DNA from: Sporosarcina globispora
GTDB taxonomy: Bacteria > Bacillota > Bacilli > Bacillales > Cytobacillaceae
Reading direction: 5' to 3'
Length of the DNA stretch: 64,000 nt
Assembly: GCF_001274725.1 (NCBI RefSeq)
Contig: NZ_LGUF01000007.1
Span: 768,001-832,000 of the forward strand
The notes beneath the pieces are model-generated. The model ran no database searches. It was given only the letters and a program-made list of their open reading frames with translations, and was not told the origin of the DNA. The position numbers and the translations under genes are program-made. Positions 47,010 through 56,148 of this stretch are shown here, one piece after another (the first letter of the stretch is position 1; every line of letters begins with the position of its first letter).

Positions 47010-47330
47010 ATGGCTAAAACCAACAATAATAACAACGATAAAATGTCTCGTGAGGAAAGAGGACGCATGGGCGGGGAAGCAACAAGCCGCAACCATGATA
47101 AGGACTTCTATCAGGAAATTGGCCAAAAGGGCGGAGAAGCTACGAGCCAGAACCATGATAAGGACTTCTACCAGGAAATAGGCCGAAAAGGCGGAGAAGC
47201 AACATCAGAAAATCATGACAAAGACTTCTATCAGGAAATTGGACGCAAAGGCGGAGAAGCAACAAGTGAAAACCATGACCGTAATTTTTACGAAGAAATC
47301 GGCCGTAAAGGCGGCAACTCAAACGACTAA
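47010..47330 (+). CDS. KGG-repeat general stress protein (GsiB-like)
   Basis: A 106-residue hydrophilic protein made of four 20-residue modules, each with KGGEATS or GGEATS, NHDKDFYQ and EIGRKGG. Modules run 47070-47129, 47130-47189, 47190-47249 and 47250-47309. This is the con-10/KGG family of stress and desiccation proteins, to which B. subtilis GsiB belongs. It is expected to be disordered in solution. A strong AAGGAGATG lies before the ATG. DNA identity between modules is high, which suggests recent expansion. Confidence 0.9.
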   Translation: MAKTNNNNNDKMSREERGRMGGEATSRNHDKDFYQEIGQKGGEATSQNHDKDFYQEIGRKGGEATSENHDKDFYQEIGRKGGEATSENHDRNFYEEIGRKGGNSND

Positions 47331-47367
47331 ACCAGCCGCAGAAAAATTGTATATGATGGTAATCCAG

Positions 47368-47410
47368 ACACGGCAGCCGAATTCAGACAGCTGCCGTGTT
47401 TTGTTTTATA
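47368..47410 (+). terminator. Terminator of the KGG gene
   Basis: ACACGGCAGC pairs with GCTGCCGTGT, followed by TTTGTTTT. Confidence 0.85.
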
Positions 47411-47514
47411 AAAATCTTGTTTCTCTCATATCCCGAAATATATTGCAAATCTAGTTCTACTTTTTCTATTTTTTCATATTCATAGAATGACAATAAGAAA
47501 AATGGGGTGAAGAA

Positions 47515-47961
47515 ATGGAAACAGGTGTAGTGAGATGTGCTCATGCTTCAGATGTGGAGAATCTGACATCTTTTCTGGAATCGGCAAATTTAAGTACGGA
47601 CGGGATTAGGGAAGCAATTGAATATTTTTTAATTATGGAGAATGATTCCGGGGATATAAAGGCTACCCTGGGAATTGAACCCCATGGAAAGATCGGTCTG
47701 CTGAGATCACTAGTGATGACATCCACAGCATCGGAGAAAGATCTATTTATTTTGTTTGAGCAAATTTTAATGCTTGCAAGGGATCGGGACATGGAGTCCT
47801 TGTATCTCGCATCAAATAAAAAAAACTCGATGGCATTTTTCAGCTTGCTGGGATTTAAAGAGGAAGAAACAGCACAATTGCCGAAAAATTTATTCGAGTC
47901 AGAGCATGTTAAACACATTCTGACTGTGGATAACTCTTTCTTTTTAAAATTATCCATGTGA
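47515..47961 (+). CDS. GNAT-like acetyltransferase (YwlB-like)
   Basis: A 148-residue protein in the position of B. subtilis ywlB. The GNAT outline is visible: N-terminal CAHASDVENLTSFLESANLS, the strand GKIGLLRSLVM, a helix (KDLFILFEQILMLARDRD), ESLYLAS, and FFSLLGFKEE near the end. The acetyl-CoA pyrophosphate loop is not of the usual Q/RxxGxG/A form, so activity is uncertain. SD: AAAATGGGGTG before ATG. Confidence 0.7.
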   Translation: METGVVRCAHASDVENLTSFLESANLSTDGIREAIEYFLIMENDSGDIKATLGIEPHGKIGLLRSLVMTSTASEKDLFILFEQILMLARDRDMESLYLASNKKNSMAFFSLLGFKEEETAQLPKNLFESEHVKHILTVDNSFFLKLSM

Positions 47962-47982
47962 ATTGTGGGTATCTTCCCAAAG

Positions 47983-48196
47983 TTATGCACAAAATCCTGT
48001 TATTTATACACAATTTGTGGATAAAGCTTGAGTTATCCAACTTCTTCTACTATACTTTCCAAAGGAATGTTCAAAAAAATGTCGAAAACATAGGAATTTT
48101 GGCAGCAACAAAACATTTTTGGTGAAGGTGGATAACAATGATTACTAAAAGATGGTCGGTGGATAACAGTGTGGATAAGGAAGATAGTTATTCACA
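47983..48196. promoter_or_regulatory. Cluster of eight DnaA boxes at ywlC
   Basis: Relative to TTATCCACA: 47983 TTATGCACA, 48004 TTATACACA, 48016 (reverse, perfect), 48033 TTATCCAAC, 48127 and 48158 (reverse, one mismatch each), 48170 (reverse, perfect), 48188 TTATTCACA. The boxes flank the ywlC promoter, overlap its SD and run into the first 20 codons. The ywlC region is, as I recall, one of the DnaA-binding clusters mapped outside oriC in B. subtilis. Confidence 0.85.
48028..48056 (+). promoter_or_regulatory. Sigma-A promoter of ywlC
   Basis: TTGAGT (48028-48033), 17-bp spacer, TATACT (48051-48056). DnaA boxes at 48016 and 48033 bracket the -35. Confidence 0.7.
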
Positions 48197-49181
48197 GTTT
48201 TCACAGGCTGCCGATCTGTTAAAAAATAACGAAGTGGTTGCTTTTCCAACAGAAACTGTATATGGATTAGGCGGAAATGCGAAAAATGATGAAGCCGTAA
48301 GAAAAATATTTGAGGCAAAAGGCCGCCCGAGTGATAATCCCTTGATTATTCACATTGCTGAAAAAGGCCAGCTGGACGCTTTTGTAGCGGAAATTCCGCA
48401 AAACGCTCTGGTGCTTATGGAACGATTTTGGCCAGGGCCGCTTACGCTCATTTTTAATCTTAAGGATGGTGTTCTTTCTCATTATGCAACGGCAGGTTTA
48501 TCCACAGTTGCGGTAAGAATGCCCGATCATCCAGTCGCGCTGGAGCTCCTGAAGAAAACTGGATTGCCAATTGCCGCACCAAGTGCGAACCGCTCCGGAA
48601 AACCAAGTCCGACAACGGCTGACCACGTTTGGGAAGACCTGAATGGAAGAATAGCCGGATTAGTGGACGGAGGTCCGACAGGTGTTGGCGTGGAATCCAC
48701 CGTTGTGGATTGTACAGGTGAAGTGCCGGTCATTTTAAGGCCAGGCGGCATCACCAGGGAACAGCTGACCGAAGTTGTGGGCGAAGTCATTGTAGATCCT
48801 GCATTAGCGGATGAAAGCCAGGCGCCAAAATCTCCCGGCATGAAATACCGACACTATGCGCCTGATGCACCTCTTTACTTGGTAGAAGGAACAAAAGAGG
48901 ATATACAGCACTTTGTGGATGATAAAAAACGTGAAGGCCTTTCGGTCGGAGTTCTGACGACATTGGAAAACAAGGAATTTTATTGTGCTGATTATGTTTA
49001 TGCCTGCGGGCAGCGGGAAAAGCTTGAGACTGTGGCAAGCTCCCTCTATGAAGCATTAAGATTCTTCAACACAACAGACGCTGATATTATTTTCGGTGAA
49101 ATGTTTCCGGGTGAAGGTGTCGGGCATGCAATCATGAACCGCCTGATGAAAGCAGCAGGACACCGGGTCATTAGCAGGTAA
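48138..49181 (+). CDS. ywlC: L-threonylcarbamoyladenylate synthase (Sua5/YwlC)
   Basis: A 347-residue two-domain enzyme for the t6A tRNA modification. The YrdC domain has VVAFPTETVYGLGGNA, KGRPSDNPLIIHI, SANRSGKPSPT and GVESTVVD; the C-terminal Sua5 domain is complete (SPGMKYRHYAP). It joins threonine, bicarbonate and ATP. ATG 48138 follows AAGGTGG. The first 20 codons contain three DnaA boxes, so their residues (SVDNSVDKEDS) are shaped by the DNA signal. Confidence 0.95.
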   Translation: MITKRWSVDNSVDKEDSYSQFSQAADLLKNNEVVAFPTETVYGLGGNAKNDEAVRKIFEAKGRPSDNPLIIHIAEKGQLDAFVAEIPQNALVLMERFWPGPLTLIFNLKDGVLSHYATAGLSTVAVRMPDHPVALELLKKTGLPIAAPSANRSGKPSPTTADHVWEDLNGRIAGLVDGGPTGVGVESTVVDCTGEVPVILRPGGITREQLTEVVGEVIVDPALADESQAPKSPGMKYRHYAPDAPLYLVEGTKEDIQHFVDDKKREGLSVGVLTTLENKEFYCADYVYACGQREKLETVASSLYEALRFFNTTDADIIFGEMFPGEGVGHAIMNRLMKAAGHRVISR

Positions 49182-49186
49182 ATAAA

Positions 49187-49220
49187 GAAACCGTTTCGAA
49201 TTGAGGCGGTTTTTTGTTTT
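49187..49220 (+). terminator. Terminator of ywlC
   Basis: AAACCG (49188-49193) pairs with CGGTTT (49207-49212), followed by TTTTGTTTT. Confidence 0.75.
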
Positions 49221-49257
49221 GTAAAAAGGCCAAAAACAGGTTGGCATTCTAAAACCG

Positions 49258-49292
49258 CTTGGACGTGCATATGCTGAATTAGCAAGTCCAAG
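49258..49292 (+). promoter_or_regulatory. Hairpin reaching the mntP SD
   Basis: CTTGGAC (49258-49264) and GTCCAAG (49286-49292) are exact complements. The right arm runs into AAGGGGG, the mntP SD, which the stem would partly hide. No manganese riboswitch of the yybP-ykoY type is visible in this short gap. Confidence 0.5.
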
Positions 49293-49303
49293 GGGGCGGA
49301 AAA

Positions 49304-49855
49304 ATGTCTGCAATGATTGGGGAAATAGTGACACTGGCTTTGATGGCGTTCGCATTGGGGATGGATGCCTTTTCGGTAGGTCTAGGTATGGGGATGTACA
49401 AACTTCGCCTCAGACAAATAGCTAAAATCGGCATTACCATTGGACTTTTCCATGTATGGATGCCTTTATTGGGAATGATAGCAGGAAGATTTCTTTCAAA
49501 TACATTCGGAGCCATTGCCGGTTATGCTGGCGGTGGATTGCTCCTTTTATTAGGCTTACAGATGATTTGGTCAAGCTTCAGGGATGATGACGATAGCTTA
49601 CTCACACCAAAGGGTTTAGGACTGCTGATTTTTGCCTTGAGCGTTAGTCTAGATAGTTTTTCAGTCGGCTTAAGCCTCGGAATCTACGGAGTAAAAACAT
49701 TCCTTGTGCTCGTGTTTTTCGGAGCAGGGGCGACCATTCTGACATGGGCCGGCCTCCTCACCGGCAGAAAAGTCCAAAGCTGGATCGGTACCTACAGCGA
49801 AGCCCTCGGCGGTGCCATCCTCCTTGCTTTCGGAGTAAAACTATTATTTTTATAG
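49304..49855 (+). CDS. mntP: Manganese efflux pump MntP
   Basis: A 183-residue membrane protein with six helices in two repeats. Each repeat carries the family's Asp motif: [14 protein letters not shown] (first) and [14 protein letters not shown] (second). It exports Mn2+. B. subtilis YwlD holds the same place. ATG follows AGGGGGCGG. Confidence 0.92.
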   Translation: MSAMIGEIVTLALMAFALGMDAFSVGLGMGMYKLRLRQIAKIGITIGLFHVWMPLLGMIAGRFLSNTFGAIAGYAGGGLLLLLGLQMIWSSFRDDDDSLLTPKGLGLLIFALSVSLDSFSVGLSLGIYGVKTFLVLVFFGAGATILTWAGLLTGRKVQSWIGTYSEALGGAILLAFGVKLLFL

Positions 49856-50045
49856 ATGTTAGCCTGTATTTAAATGTTAATATTTTGTGAAAAATGAAAA
49901 GGGGTGCCGGCCGCCCTATTTCTTTTTTTTGCACCGGAGCTATAGGTGTTATGGGGAATTTGTCTTATAATGTAAGAAAAGTGCAAACTGTTAGCTGAAT
50001 AAAGTTTTTATGGATAAAACCGATATAAAAGGAGGGAGTATTTCA

Positions 50046-50486
50046 ATGACAAATGTATTATTTGTTTGTACGGGGAATACTTGCAGAAGCCCGATGGCAG
50101 AAGCCATTTTAAAAAGCAAATCGCTCCCGGGTGTAGAGGTAAAATCGGCGGGGGTTTTTGCGGCAGATGGGAGCGATGCATCCCCGCATACAAAAAGTGT
50201 GCTGGAGGAGCAGGGGATTCCGCTGCAGCATCAGTCCTCCAGTATGAGCGAGGAATTAATTGACTGGGCGAGCTATATTTTAACGATGACAGCCGGCCAC
50301 AAAAATACAGTTCTGGGCATGTTTCCTGCCGCAGCAGGCAAAACCTTCACATTGAAAGAGTTTGCGGGGGCAGCGGGTGATATTATCGATCCATATGGGG
50401 GATCTGTTGATATATATAGAAGTACATACAAAGATCTGACAGAAGCCATCGGACAGATTTTAGACCGTGTAAAGAAAACAGATTGA
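50046..50486 (+). CDS. ywlE: Protein arginine phosphatase
   Basis: A 146-residue low-molecular-weight phosphatase. The P-loop CTGNTCRS has Thr at the position that gives YwlE its phospho-arginine specificity (tyrosine phosphatases have Ile or similar there); DIIDPYGG carries the general acid. It opposes the arginine kinase McsB. ATG 50046 lies 7 bases after GGAGGGAG; the frame upstream to 50010 is not needed. TATAAT at 49966-49971 may be its -10. Confidence 0.94.
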   Translation: MTNVLFVCTGNTCRSPMAEAILKSKSLPGVEVKSAGVFAADGSDASPHTKSVLEEQGIPLQHQSSSMSEELIDWASYILTMTAGHKNTVLGMFPAAAGKTFTLKEFAGAAGDIIDPYGGSVDIYRSTYKDLTEAIGQILDRVKKTD

Positions 50487-50501
50487 TCAGGGGGCACAAT
50501 A

Positions 50502-51797
50502 ATGGGGGAGAAGAAGGACTATAAGTTTGGCCTAAGGAAGAAGCTTGTTTTATTTATCACGTCATTGGCTGTGATTACATACACGACAAGTGCAGTTTTT
50601 CTTTATGTTTTATTTCCAAGTATTGAAGAGATGCTTCCATTTGATGAAGCGGTTTTTACTATTTTGACATTGAGTATGGGAATTTTTTGGTCAGGAGTGC
50701 TTGCCTTTTTTGCGGCAGGCTTCATCATCAAGCCCTTACAGAAGCTTGAAAAGACGGCACTTATGGCTGCAAACGGGGATATTGGGCAGGATGCCGAGCT
50801 TTCCAAGTCAGATGATGAAATCCGTTCACTTGGGATTGCATTTAACCATATGCTTAACAACTTAAGAGATATGGTTCAGAAAATCGATGAAAACTTTAAG
50901 GAAACGAATGAAAAAGTAATTGCGATTTCGTCCGAATCCTCGGCTGCTGCCGATCAGGCGGATGCGATTGCCAGGACGATCAGTGAGATTTCCCAGGGGG
51001 CGGACAACTCTGCCGTCTCCATTCAGTCAACAGCTGAATCCATGGAGGATGTCATTAGGATTGCCCAGGAGGTGCAGGATACAGCAAGAGCCTCCGAAAA
51101 TGTATCCGGTGAAATGGTCCAGGATCTGATGGAGTCCAAGAAAGTGATCCACTCGCTTATCGCGGGAATAGAAAAACTAGCGCATGATAATGAGGAATCG
51201 CTGAAGACTGTGAAACGCCTTGAACAAAATGCCGTTAAAGTGGAGCATATTATCCAGCTTGTCGGCGACATTGCCGCACAAACTAATCTCCTGGCATTGA
51301 ATGCTTCCATTGAAGCAGCCCGTGCAGGAGATCATGGAAAAGGATTTGCCGTCGTGGCTGAAGAGGTCCGTAAGCTTGCAGATGAAAGTGCACAGGCTGT
51401 CCAGGGTATTTCCGAATTGATCCAAAACATACAGGAAGAAGTCCGCAATGTGGTTACGCAAATTTCTAACCAGGTTGAAACCGCCAATAATGAAGTGAAA
51501 AAAGGAACGAAAACAAACGAAGTCATAGAGGAAATGGCAAAAGTAGTTAATGAAATGGCTGCATCCGTTTCGGCCATTTCAGGGCTGGTGGATAACCAGA
51601 TGGAGGGCATACAGCATACATCCACACAATCCCAGGAAGTTGCGGCCATTGCGGAAGAAACTTCAGCAGGCGCACAGGAGGTTGCAGCAGCCACTCAGCA
51701 TCAAACCGCTGTGATTGGCAATGTGGAAAAACTGGCCATTGAGCTTAAAGAGCAAGCAGAAAAATTAAATAGCACAATCACTAAATTTAAACTATAA
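50502..51797 (+). CDS. Methyl-accepting chemotaxis-like protein without a sensor domain
   Basis: A 431-residue protein. Two membrane helices (about 14-34 and 47-70) are joined by a loop of only about 12 residues, so there is no extracellular ligand domain. A HAMP domain (to about 125) and a full signalling coiled coil follow, with the CheA/CheW-binding tip [20 protein letters not shown] and EVRKLADES. It may sense a membrane or cytoplasmic cue. It sits 15 bp after ywlE; in B. subtilis rpiB follows ywlE directly, so this gene is an addition to the locus. Confidence 0.9.
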   Translation: MGEKKDYKFGLRKKLVLFITSLAVITYTTSAVFLYVLFPSIEEMLPFDEAVFTILTLSMGIFWSGVLAFFAAGFIIKPLQKLEKTALMAANGDIGQDAELSKSDDEIRSLGIAFNHMLNNLRDMVQKIDENFKETNEKVIAISSESSAAADQADAIARTISEISQGADNSAVSIQSTAESMEDVIRIAQEVQDTARASENVSGEMVQDLMESKKVIHSLIAGIEKLAHDNEESLKTVKRLEQNAVKVEHIIQLVGDIAAQTNLLALNASIEAARAGDHGKGFAVVAEEVRKLADESAQAVQGISELIQNIQEEVRNVVTQISNQVETANNEVKKGTKTNEVIEEMAKVVNEMAASVSAISGLVDNQMEGIQHTSTQSQEVAAIAEETSAGAQEVAAATQHQTAVIGNVEKLAIELKEQAEKLNSTITKFKL

Positions 51798-51809
51798 ACG
51801 AATTTATCT

Positions 51810-51843
51810 AAGGGAGCCAAAAATGCAGCTCCCTTTCTTTATA
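51810..51843 (+). terminator. Terminator of the chemoreceptor-like gene
   Basis: AAGGGAGC pairs with GCTCCCTT, followed by TCTTTAT. Confidence 0.8.
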
Positions 51844-51913
51844 TTTTCAATGTTTTGTGTCAAAATAAGATTATATTGCCAATATTGCGGGCTTCAAACA
51901 GGAGGGTTTCATA

Positions 51914-52354
51914 ATGAAAATTGCGATTGCATCAGACCATGGCGGACTAAATCTCCGCGAAGAAATAAAAAGCCTAATGGATGAAATGGGCATTGAATAT
52001 GAAGACTTCGGCTGTGAATGCGAAACTTCAGTAGATTATCCGGATTATGCATTGCCTGTTGCTGAAAAGGTAGCCAAAGGCGAATTCGATAAAGGCATCC
52101 TGATCTGCGGGACTGGGATTGGCATGAGCATCTCTGCCAATAAAGTGAAAGGAATCCGCTGTGCGCTTGTGCATGACGTATTCAGTGCAAAAGCAACCCG
52201 TGAACATAATGACAGCAACATCCTCGCAATGGGTGAACGCGTGATTGGCCCTGGCTTGGCACGTGAAATTGCAAAAGTGTGGCTATCAACTGATTTTGAA
52301 GGCGGCCGCCATGAAAACCGTGTAGGAAAGATTACTGCTTACGAAACGAAATGA
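51914..52354 (+). CDS. rpiB: Ribose-5-phosphate isomerase B
   Basis: A 146-residue enzyme of the pentose phosphate pathway. [23 protein letters not shown], the catalytic Cys in [17 protein letters not shown], and [16 protein letters not shown] are all present. AGGAGGG precedes ATG. It forms an operon with ywlG (22 bp apart). Confidence 0.95.
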   Translation: MKIAIASDHGGLNLREEIKSLMDEMGIEYEDFGCECETSVDYPDYALPVAEKVAKGEFDKGILICGTGIGMSISANKVKGIRCALVHDVFSAKATREHNDSNILAMGERVIGPGLAREIAKVWLSTDFEGGRHENRVGKITAYETK

Positions 52355-52376
52355 AGCTTCCGAAAGGGTGAGCTTT

Positions 52377-52943
52377 TTGATTGAACAATGGGAAATAGAG
52401 CTGGATACAATCATTCGTGAATTAACCGATCAAGTTCCTTTAAGTGAAAAGCAAATTCTTGTAGTGGGCTGCAGCACAAGTGAAGTAGCCGGAAAAAGAA
52501 TAGGCACAGCCGGAACGGAACAAGTGGCTGAAATGATTTTTGAGCGTTTGGACAAGCTCCGTAAAGATACCGGGGCTGCTCTGGCTTTTCAATGCTGCGA
52601 ACATTTGAACAGGGCACTGGTCGTTGAACGGGCAACTGCCGAGGCAAAAAATCTGGATGAAGTGACCGTCATACCTCACCGCACGGCCGGCGGCGCGATG
52701 GCGACTTATGCCTATGAACACTTCGATGACCCCGTCATAGTGGAGTTTATTAAGGCAGATGCCGGCATCGATATCGGTGACACACTGATTGGTATGCATC
52801 TGAAGCATGTAGCTGTCCCAATTCGAACATCGCAAAAATCAGTCGGAGAAGCGCACGTCACCATGGCCAAAACCAGGCCCAAACTCATCGGCGGAGCCCG
52901 GGCCATCTACGAACGAAACGGGGAAAATGAATCTTGCAGATGA
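52377..52943 (+). CDS. ywlG: YwlG family protein (TIGR01440)
   Basis: A roughly 188-residue protein of the conserved YwlG/DUF436 family. [35 protein letters not shown] and [16 protein letters not shown] are strongly conserved, and the two adjacent Cys hint at an active site, but the function is unknown. The start is TTG 52377, 6 bases after AAAGGGTG; GTG 52368 would overlap that SD. Confidence 0.85.
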   Translation: MIEQWEIELDTIIRELTDQVPLSEKQILVVGCSTSEVAGKRIGTAGTEQVAEMIFERLDKLRKDTGAALAFQCCEHLNRALVVERATAEAKNLDEVTVIPHRTAGGAMATYAYEHFDDPVIVEFIKADAGIDIGDTLIGMHLKHVAVPIRTSQKSVGEAHVTMAKTRPKLIGGARAIYERNGENESCR

Positions 52944-53101
52944 TTAAAGGCCTTACTATCTAGTTAAGCAGTTCAGTTTTTGTGGAGAGATCTTAGATAA
53001 TAACCTTTCGCTGCCCCAATCGCCTATTGATTAGGGCTTTAATTATCCATATTAAATTATGATCTCTTATTCAGCTTGACCAAACTAGCCACCTTTTCGG
53101 A

Positions 53102-53490
53102 GATCAAAAGGTAAATTCCTGTACGACGAGTCCGAACCCGGCTTCTTCAGACAGGAGAAGGATGAGTGAATGGGGTCCGAACTTGGCCCTCATTCGGACA
53201 GGAGAAGAAGAAATCCGGAAGAAAGAGTCCGAACTTGGCACTCATTCGGACAGGAGAAGAAGAAAGAGAAAGAGTCCGAACTTAGCACTCATTCGGACAG
53301 GAGAAGAAGAAATCCGGAAGAAAGAGTCCGAACTTGGCCCTCATTTCGGACAGGAGAACAAGAAATCCGCAAAAAAGAGTCCGAACTTGGCCCTCATTCG
53401 GACAGGAGAAGAAGAAATCCGGAAGAAAGAGTCCGAACCCAGCGCTCCTTCGGACATCAAAAGCCAAATTCCTGTATAACGTGTCTGGAC
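53102..53490 (+). repeat. Array 7: seven hairpin units GTCCGAAC-N10-TTCGGAC, about 52-bp period
   Basis: GTCCGAAC begins at 53130, 53175, 53227, 53274, 53326, 53379 and 53431 (spacings 45, 52, 47, 52, 53, 52). All but the first unit close with TTCGGAC, so each transcript unit can form a 7-bp hairpin. Most spacers are purine-rich (AGGAGAAGAAGAAATCCGG). The array is flanked by near-identical copies of ATCAAAAG-N2-AAATTCCTGTA at 53103 and 53456. It lies in the 706-bp ywlG-glyA gap; the rest of the gap holds no gene I can support. Confidence 0.85.
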
Positions 53491-53649
53491 CAGCCATGCT
53501 ATCAAAACTAATTTTTGGTGCCTGTCACTTTTTCAGAAAACATGCTAAAATAAAAAAGAATTTTCACAAAGAGATCGATACATAAAAATGGTGAGCCATC
53601 AGGAGGCTTGCCTTTATTAAAAGTGTGTTGGAGAAAAGGGAGGATTCTT

Positions 53650-54891
53650 ATGAAGCATTTAGCACAGCAGGATGAGCAAGTTTTCAAGTCGATTCAAGAA
53701 GAATTAGGACGCCAGAGATCAAAGATTGAATTAATCGCTTCTGAAAACTTTGTCAGTGAAGCGGTAATGGAAGCACAAGGTTCTGTTTTAACAAACAAGT
53801 ACGCTGAAGGCTATCCAGGCCGCCGCTATTATGGCGGATGTGAACATGTGGATGTTGTTGAAGATTTAGCCCGTGATCGTGCAAAAGAGATTTTCGGAGC
53901 AGAGCATGTGAACGTGCAGCCGCATTCAGGTGCACAGGCAAACATGGCTGTATACTTCACTGTTTTAGAGCAGGGAGACACTGTACTTGGAATGAATTTA
54001 TCCCATGGCGGACATTTAACACACGGAAGCCCTGTTAACTTTAGCGGCGTGCAGTACAATTTCGTCGAATATGGAGTGGATAAAGAAACACATCGCATCA
54101 ATTATGATGATGTGCTTGAAAAGGCACGTCAGCACAAGCCAAAATTAATTGTAGCGGGAGCAAGTGCCTATCCGCGTGAAATTAACTTCAAACGTTTCCG
54201 TGAAATTGCCGATGAAGTTGGTGCCATGCTGATGGTTGATATGGCTCATATTGCAGGCCTTGTTGCTGCTGGGCTTCACCAGAATCCTGTTCCGTTCGCG
54301 GAATTTGTTACAACTACTACGCACAAGACATTGCGCGGACCGCGCGGCGGCATGATCCTCTGCAAAGAAGAATACGCGAAGAAAATAGACAAATCCATTT
54401 TCCCTGGCATTCAGGGCGGTCCTTTAATGCATGTCATTGCGGCAAAAGCTGTTGCCTTCGGCGAAGCGCTTCAGGAAGATTTCAAAACATATGCAGGCAA
54501 TATCATTTCTAACGCCAAAAAGCTGGCTGAATCATTGCAGGCTGAAGGAATTGACCTTGTATCTGCAGGCACAGACAACCACTTGCTGTTAGTTGACCTC
54601 CGTTCCCTTGGCTTAACAGGGAAAGTAGCTGAGAAAGTACTTGATGAGGTCGGCATTACAGTCAACAAAAACACAATTCCGTTCGATCCTGAAAGCCCAT
54701 TTGTGACTAGCGGCATTCGCATCGGTACAGCGGCCGTTACGTCCCGCGGCTTTGGTGAAAAAGAAATGCAGGAAATTGCATCCATCATTGCCTTCACACT
54801 TAAAAATCATGAAGATGAAGGGAAGCTTCAAGAAGCGTCTCAGCGCGTGGAAGCCTTAACCGGCAGCTTCACTTTATACCCTGAATATTAA
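53650..54891 (+). CDS. glyA: Serine hydroxymethyltransferase
   Basis: A 413-residue PLP enzyme that makes glycine and methylene-tetrahydrofolate from serine. The PLP Lys is in [41 protein letters not shown] and DMAHIAGL are present. ATG 53650 lies after AAGGGAGG; the longer open frame to 53608 is unsupported. TAAAAT at 53546-53551 may be the -10. No canonical PurBox pair is visible. Confidence 0.97.
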   Translation: MKHLAQQDEQVFKSIQEELGRQRSKIELIASENFVSEAVMEAQGSVLTNKYAEGYPGRRYYGGCEHVDVVEDLARDRAKEIFGAEHVNVQPHSGAQANMAVYFTVLEQGDTVLGMNLSHGGHLTHGSPVNFSGVQYNFVEYGVDKETHRINYDDVLEKARQHKPKLIVAGASAYPREINFKRFREIADEVGAMLMVDMAHIAGLVAAGLHQNPVPFAEFVTTTTHKTLRGPRGGMILCKEEYAKKIDKSIFPGIQGGPLMHVIAAKAVAFGEALQEDFKTYAGNIISNAKKLAESLQAEGIDLVSAGTDNHLLLVDLRSLGLTGKVAEKVLDEVGITVNKNTIPFDPESPFVTSGIRIGTAAVTSRGFGEKEMQEIASIIAFTLKNHEDEGKLQEASQRVEALTGSFTLYPEY

Positions 54892-54897
54892 TCGATC

Positions 54898-54928
54898 AGC
54901 CGGTCTCGTTAAGAGGCCGGCTTTTGTA
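54898..54928 (+). terminator. Terminator of glyA
   Basis: AGCCGGTCTC pairs with AGAGGCCGGCT, with a small bulge, followed by TTTG. Confidence 0.7.
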
Positions 54929-54934
54929 TGGTTA

Positions 54935-55269
54935 TATAAGAAAATTTTGAACTTCGAGAACTGTCTAGCGCAAGCAGCCTACCCCCTCGAGGTCACAAGC
55001 TTGTCTAGTTGCGGCTCCTAGGGACTCGAGACATAAGCCCTGCAAGAAGGAAAGAACACCTTCTTGCAGGGCTCGTCTTATGCTTGTCGTCCCTGAGCAG
55101 TCGCCTCCACATTTCTGACAATCCTCCCAAAAAGGAAAAGAATGTCTTTCCGTGAGGCTCCGTCTTGTGCTTGAGGCCCCCAGGATGGGGGTCATGCAGA
55201 CGTTGCCACAGGACGTGGCGCTTTTAGTCTGCGTTCCTTCGTGAGCCAGGCGCTTCCGCTTTTCTTATA
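54935..55269. repeat. Repeat family A, copy 4 (composite, 335 bp)
   Basis: Bounded by TATAAGAAAA (54935-54944) and TTTTCTTATA (55260-55269), exact inverted ends. After GAACTGTCTAGCG it holds a long inner inverted repeat (AGCCCTGCAAGAAGG with CCTTCTTGCAGGGCT), a CCCCC/GGGGG pair, and GCCAGGCGCTTCCGC before the T-rich end. It seems to be several family A modules joined. It fills most of the 491-bp glyA-upp gap. Confidence 0.8.
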
Positions 55270-55303
55270 AAAATGACTTTTCTTTTACAAAAGCGAATCA
55301 CAG

Positions 55304-55332
55304 TTGCCGATGGAACCGTTTTTCTGTAAAAT
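55304..55332 (+). promoter_or_regulatory. Sigma-A promoter of upp
   Basis: TTGCCG (55304-55309), 17-bp spacer, TAAAAT (55327-55332). Confidence 0.65.
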
Positions 55333-55382
55333 TAGACGAAGTGTGGTTCGACTAATCTGCATATTGAAAAGGAGAGATACTC

Positions 55383-56012
55383 ATGGCAAAGGTTTACGTT
55401 TTTGACCATCCATTAATTCAGCATAAGCTTACATACATTCGTGAAAAAAGCACGGGAACCAAGGAATTCCGCGAGCTTGTTGACGAAGTGGCAACATTGA
55501 TGGCATTCGAAATCACCCGCGAAATGCCTTTAGAAGAAATCGAAATTGAAACACCTGTCAGCACCATGAAATCCAATGTACTAGCAGGTAAAAAACTGGG
55601 AATCATCCCAATTCTGCGTGCGGGAATCGGAATGGTTGACGGTATTCTGAAGCTGATCCCAGCTGCAAAAGTAGGTCATATCGGTTTATACCGCGATCCG
55701 GAAACACTGCAGCCGGTTGAATACTATGTGAAGCTTCCTAGCGATGTGGAAGAAAGAGATTTCATCGTGGTTGACCCAATGCTTGCAACTGGCGGTTCCG
55801 CGGTTGAAGCGATCCATTCGCTTAAAAAGCGCGGAGGCAAAAACATTAAATTTATGTGCCTGATTGCCGCTCCTGAAGGGGTAGAGGCTGTTAAAGAAGC
55901 TCACCCTGACGTTGACATTTATATCGCAGCATTAGACGAAAAATTGAATGAAAAAGGCTATATTGTCCCTGGACTTGGTGATGCAGGAGACCGTTTATTC
56001 GGGACGAAATAA
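55383..56012 (+). CDS. upp: Uracil phosphoribosyltransferase
   Basis: A 209-residue salvage enzyme making UMP from uracil and [25 protein letters not shown] start, [12 protein letters not shown], the PRPP loop [14 protein letters not shown] and the uracil-binding end [17 protein letters not shown] are present. AAAGGAGAG precedes ATG. It is followed by a good terminator and then an accessory segment before the atp operon, where B. subtilis has atp almost next to upp. Confidence 0.97.
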   Translation: MAKVYVFDHPLIQHKLTYIREKSTGTKEFRELVDEVATLMAFEITREMPLEEIEIETPVSTMKSNVLAGKKLGIIPILRAGIGMVDGILKLIPAAKVGHIGLYRDPETLQPVEYYVKLPSDVEERDFIVVDPMLATGGSAVEAIHSLKKRGGKNIKFMCLIAAPEGVEAVKEAHPDVDIYIAALDEKLNEKGYIVPGLGDAGDRLFGTK

Positions 56013-56086
56013 TATTTGTTGTTTTAGATCATATTCTTATCGAAAAGAATTTTTTACAGTTCTGAAAGTGTAAATATATAGACTAG

Positions 56087-56120
56087 TAAATGCACCTCTT
56101 AAATGGAGGTGCATTTATTT
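56087..56120 (+). terminator. Terminator of upp
   Basis: TAAATGCACCTC pairs with GAGGTGCATTTA; TTTG follows. Confidence 0.75.
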
Positions 56121-56148
56121 GTACTCTTTAAAAAGGGGAGGGGATAAC

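Noticed and set aside
49056..49355. Minus-strand frames of 81-99 residues over the ywlC end
   Set aside because: They are shadows of ywlC and the mntP leader, without start signals or family features.
53130..53455. PurR operator (PurBox pair) before glyA
   Set aside because: The CCGAAC core matches the PurBox core and B. subtilis glyA belongs to the PurR regulon. But the inverted halves are about 11 bp apart instead of the usual 16-17, the flanking A/T bases do not fit, and seven copies are not expected.
53162..53511. Three overlapping open frames of 83-113 residues (Arg/Lys/Glu-rich) across array 7
   Set aside because: They arise because the 52-bp repeat shifts frame each unit and is poor in stop codons. 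They have no credible start signals and no family resemblance, and a reverse-strand frame exists over the same DNA.
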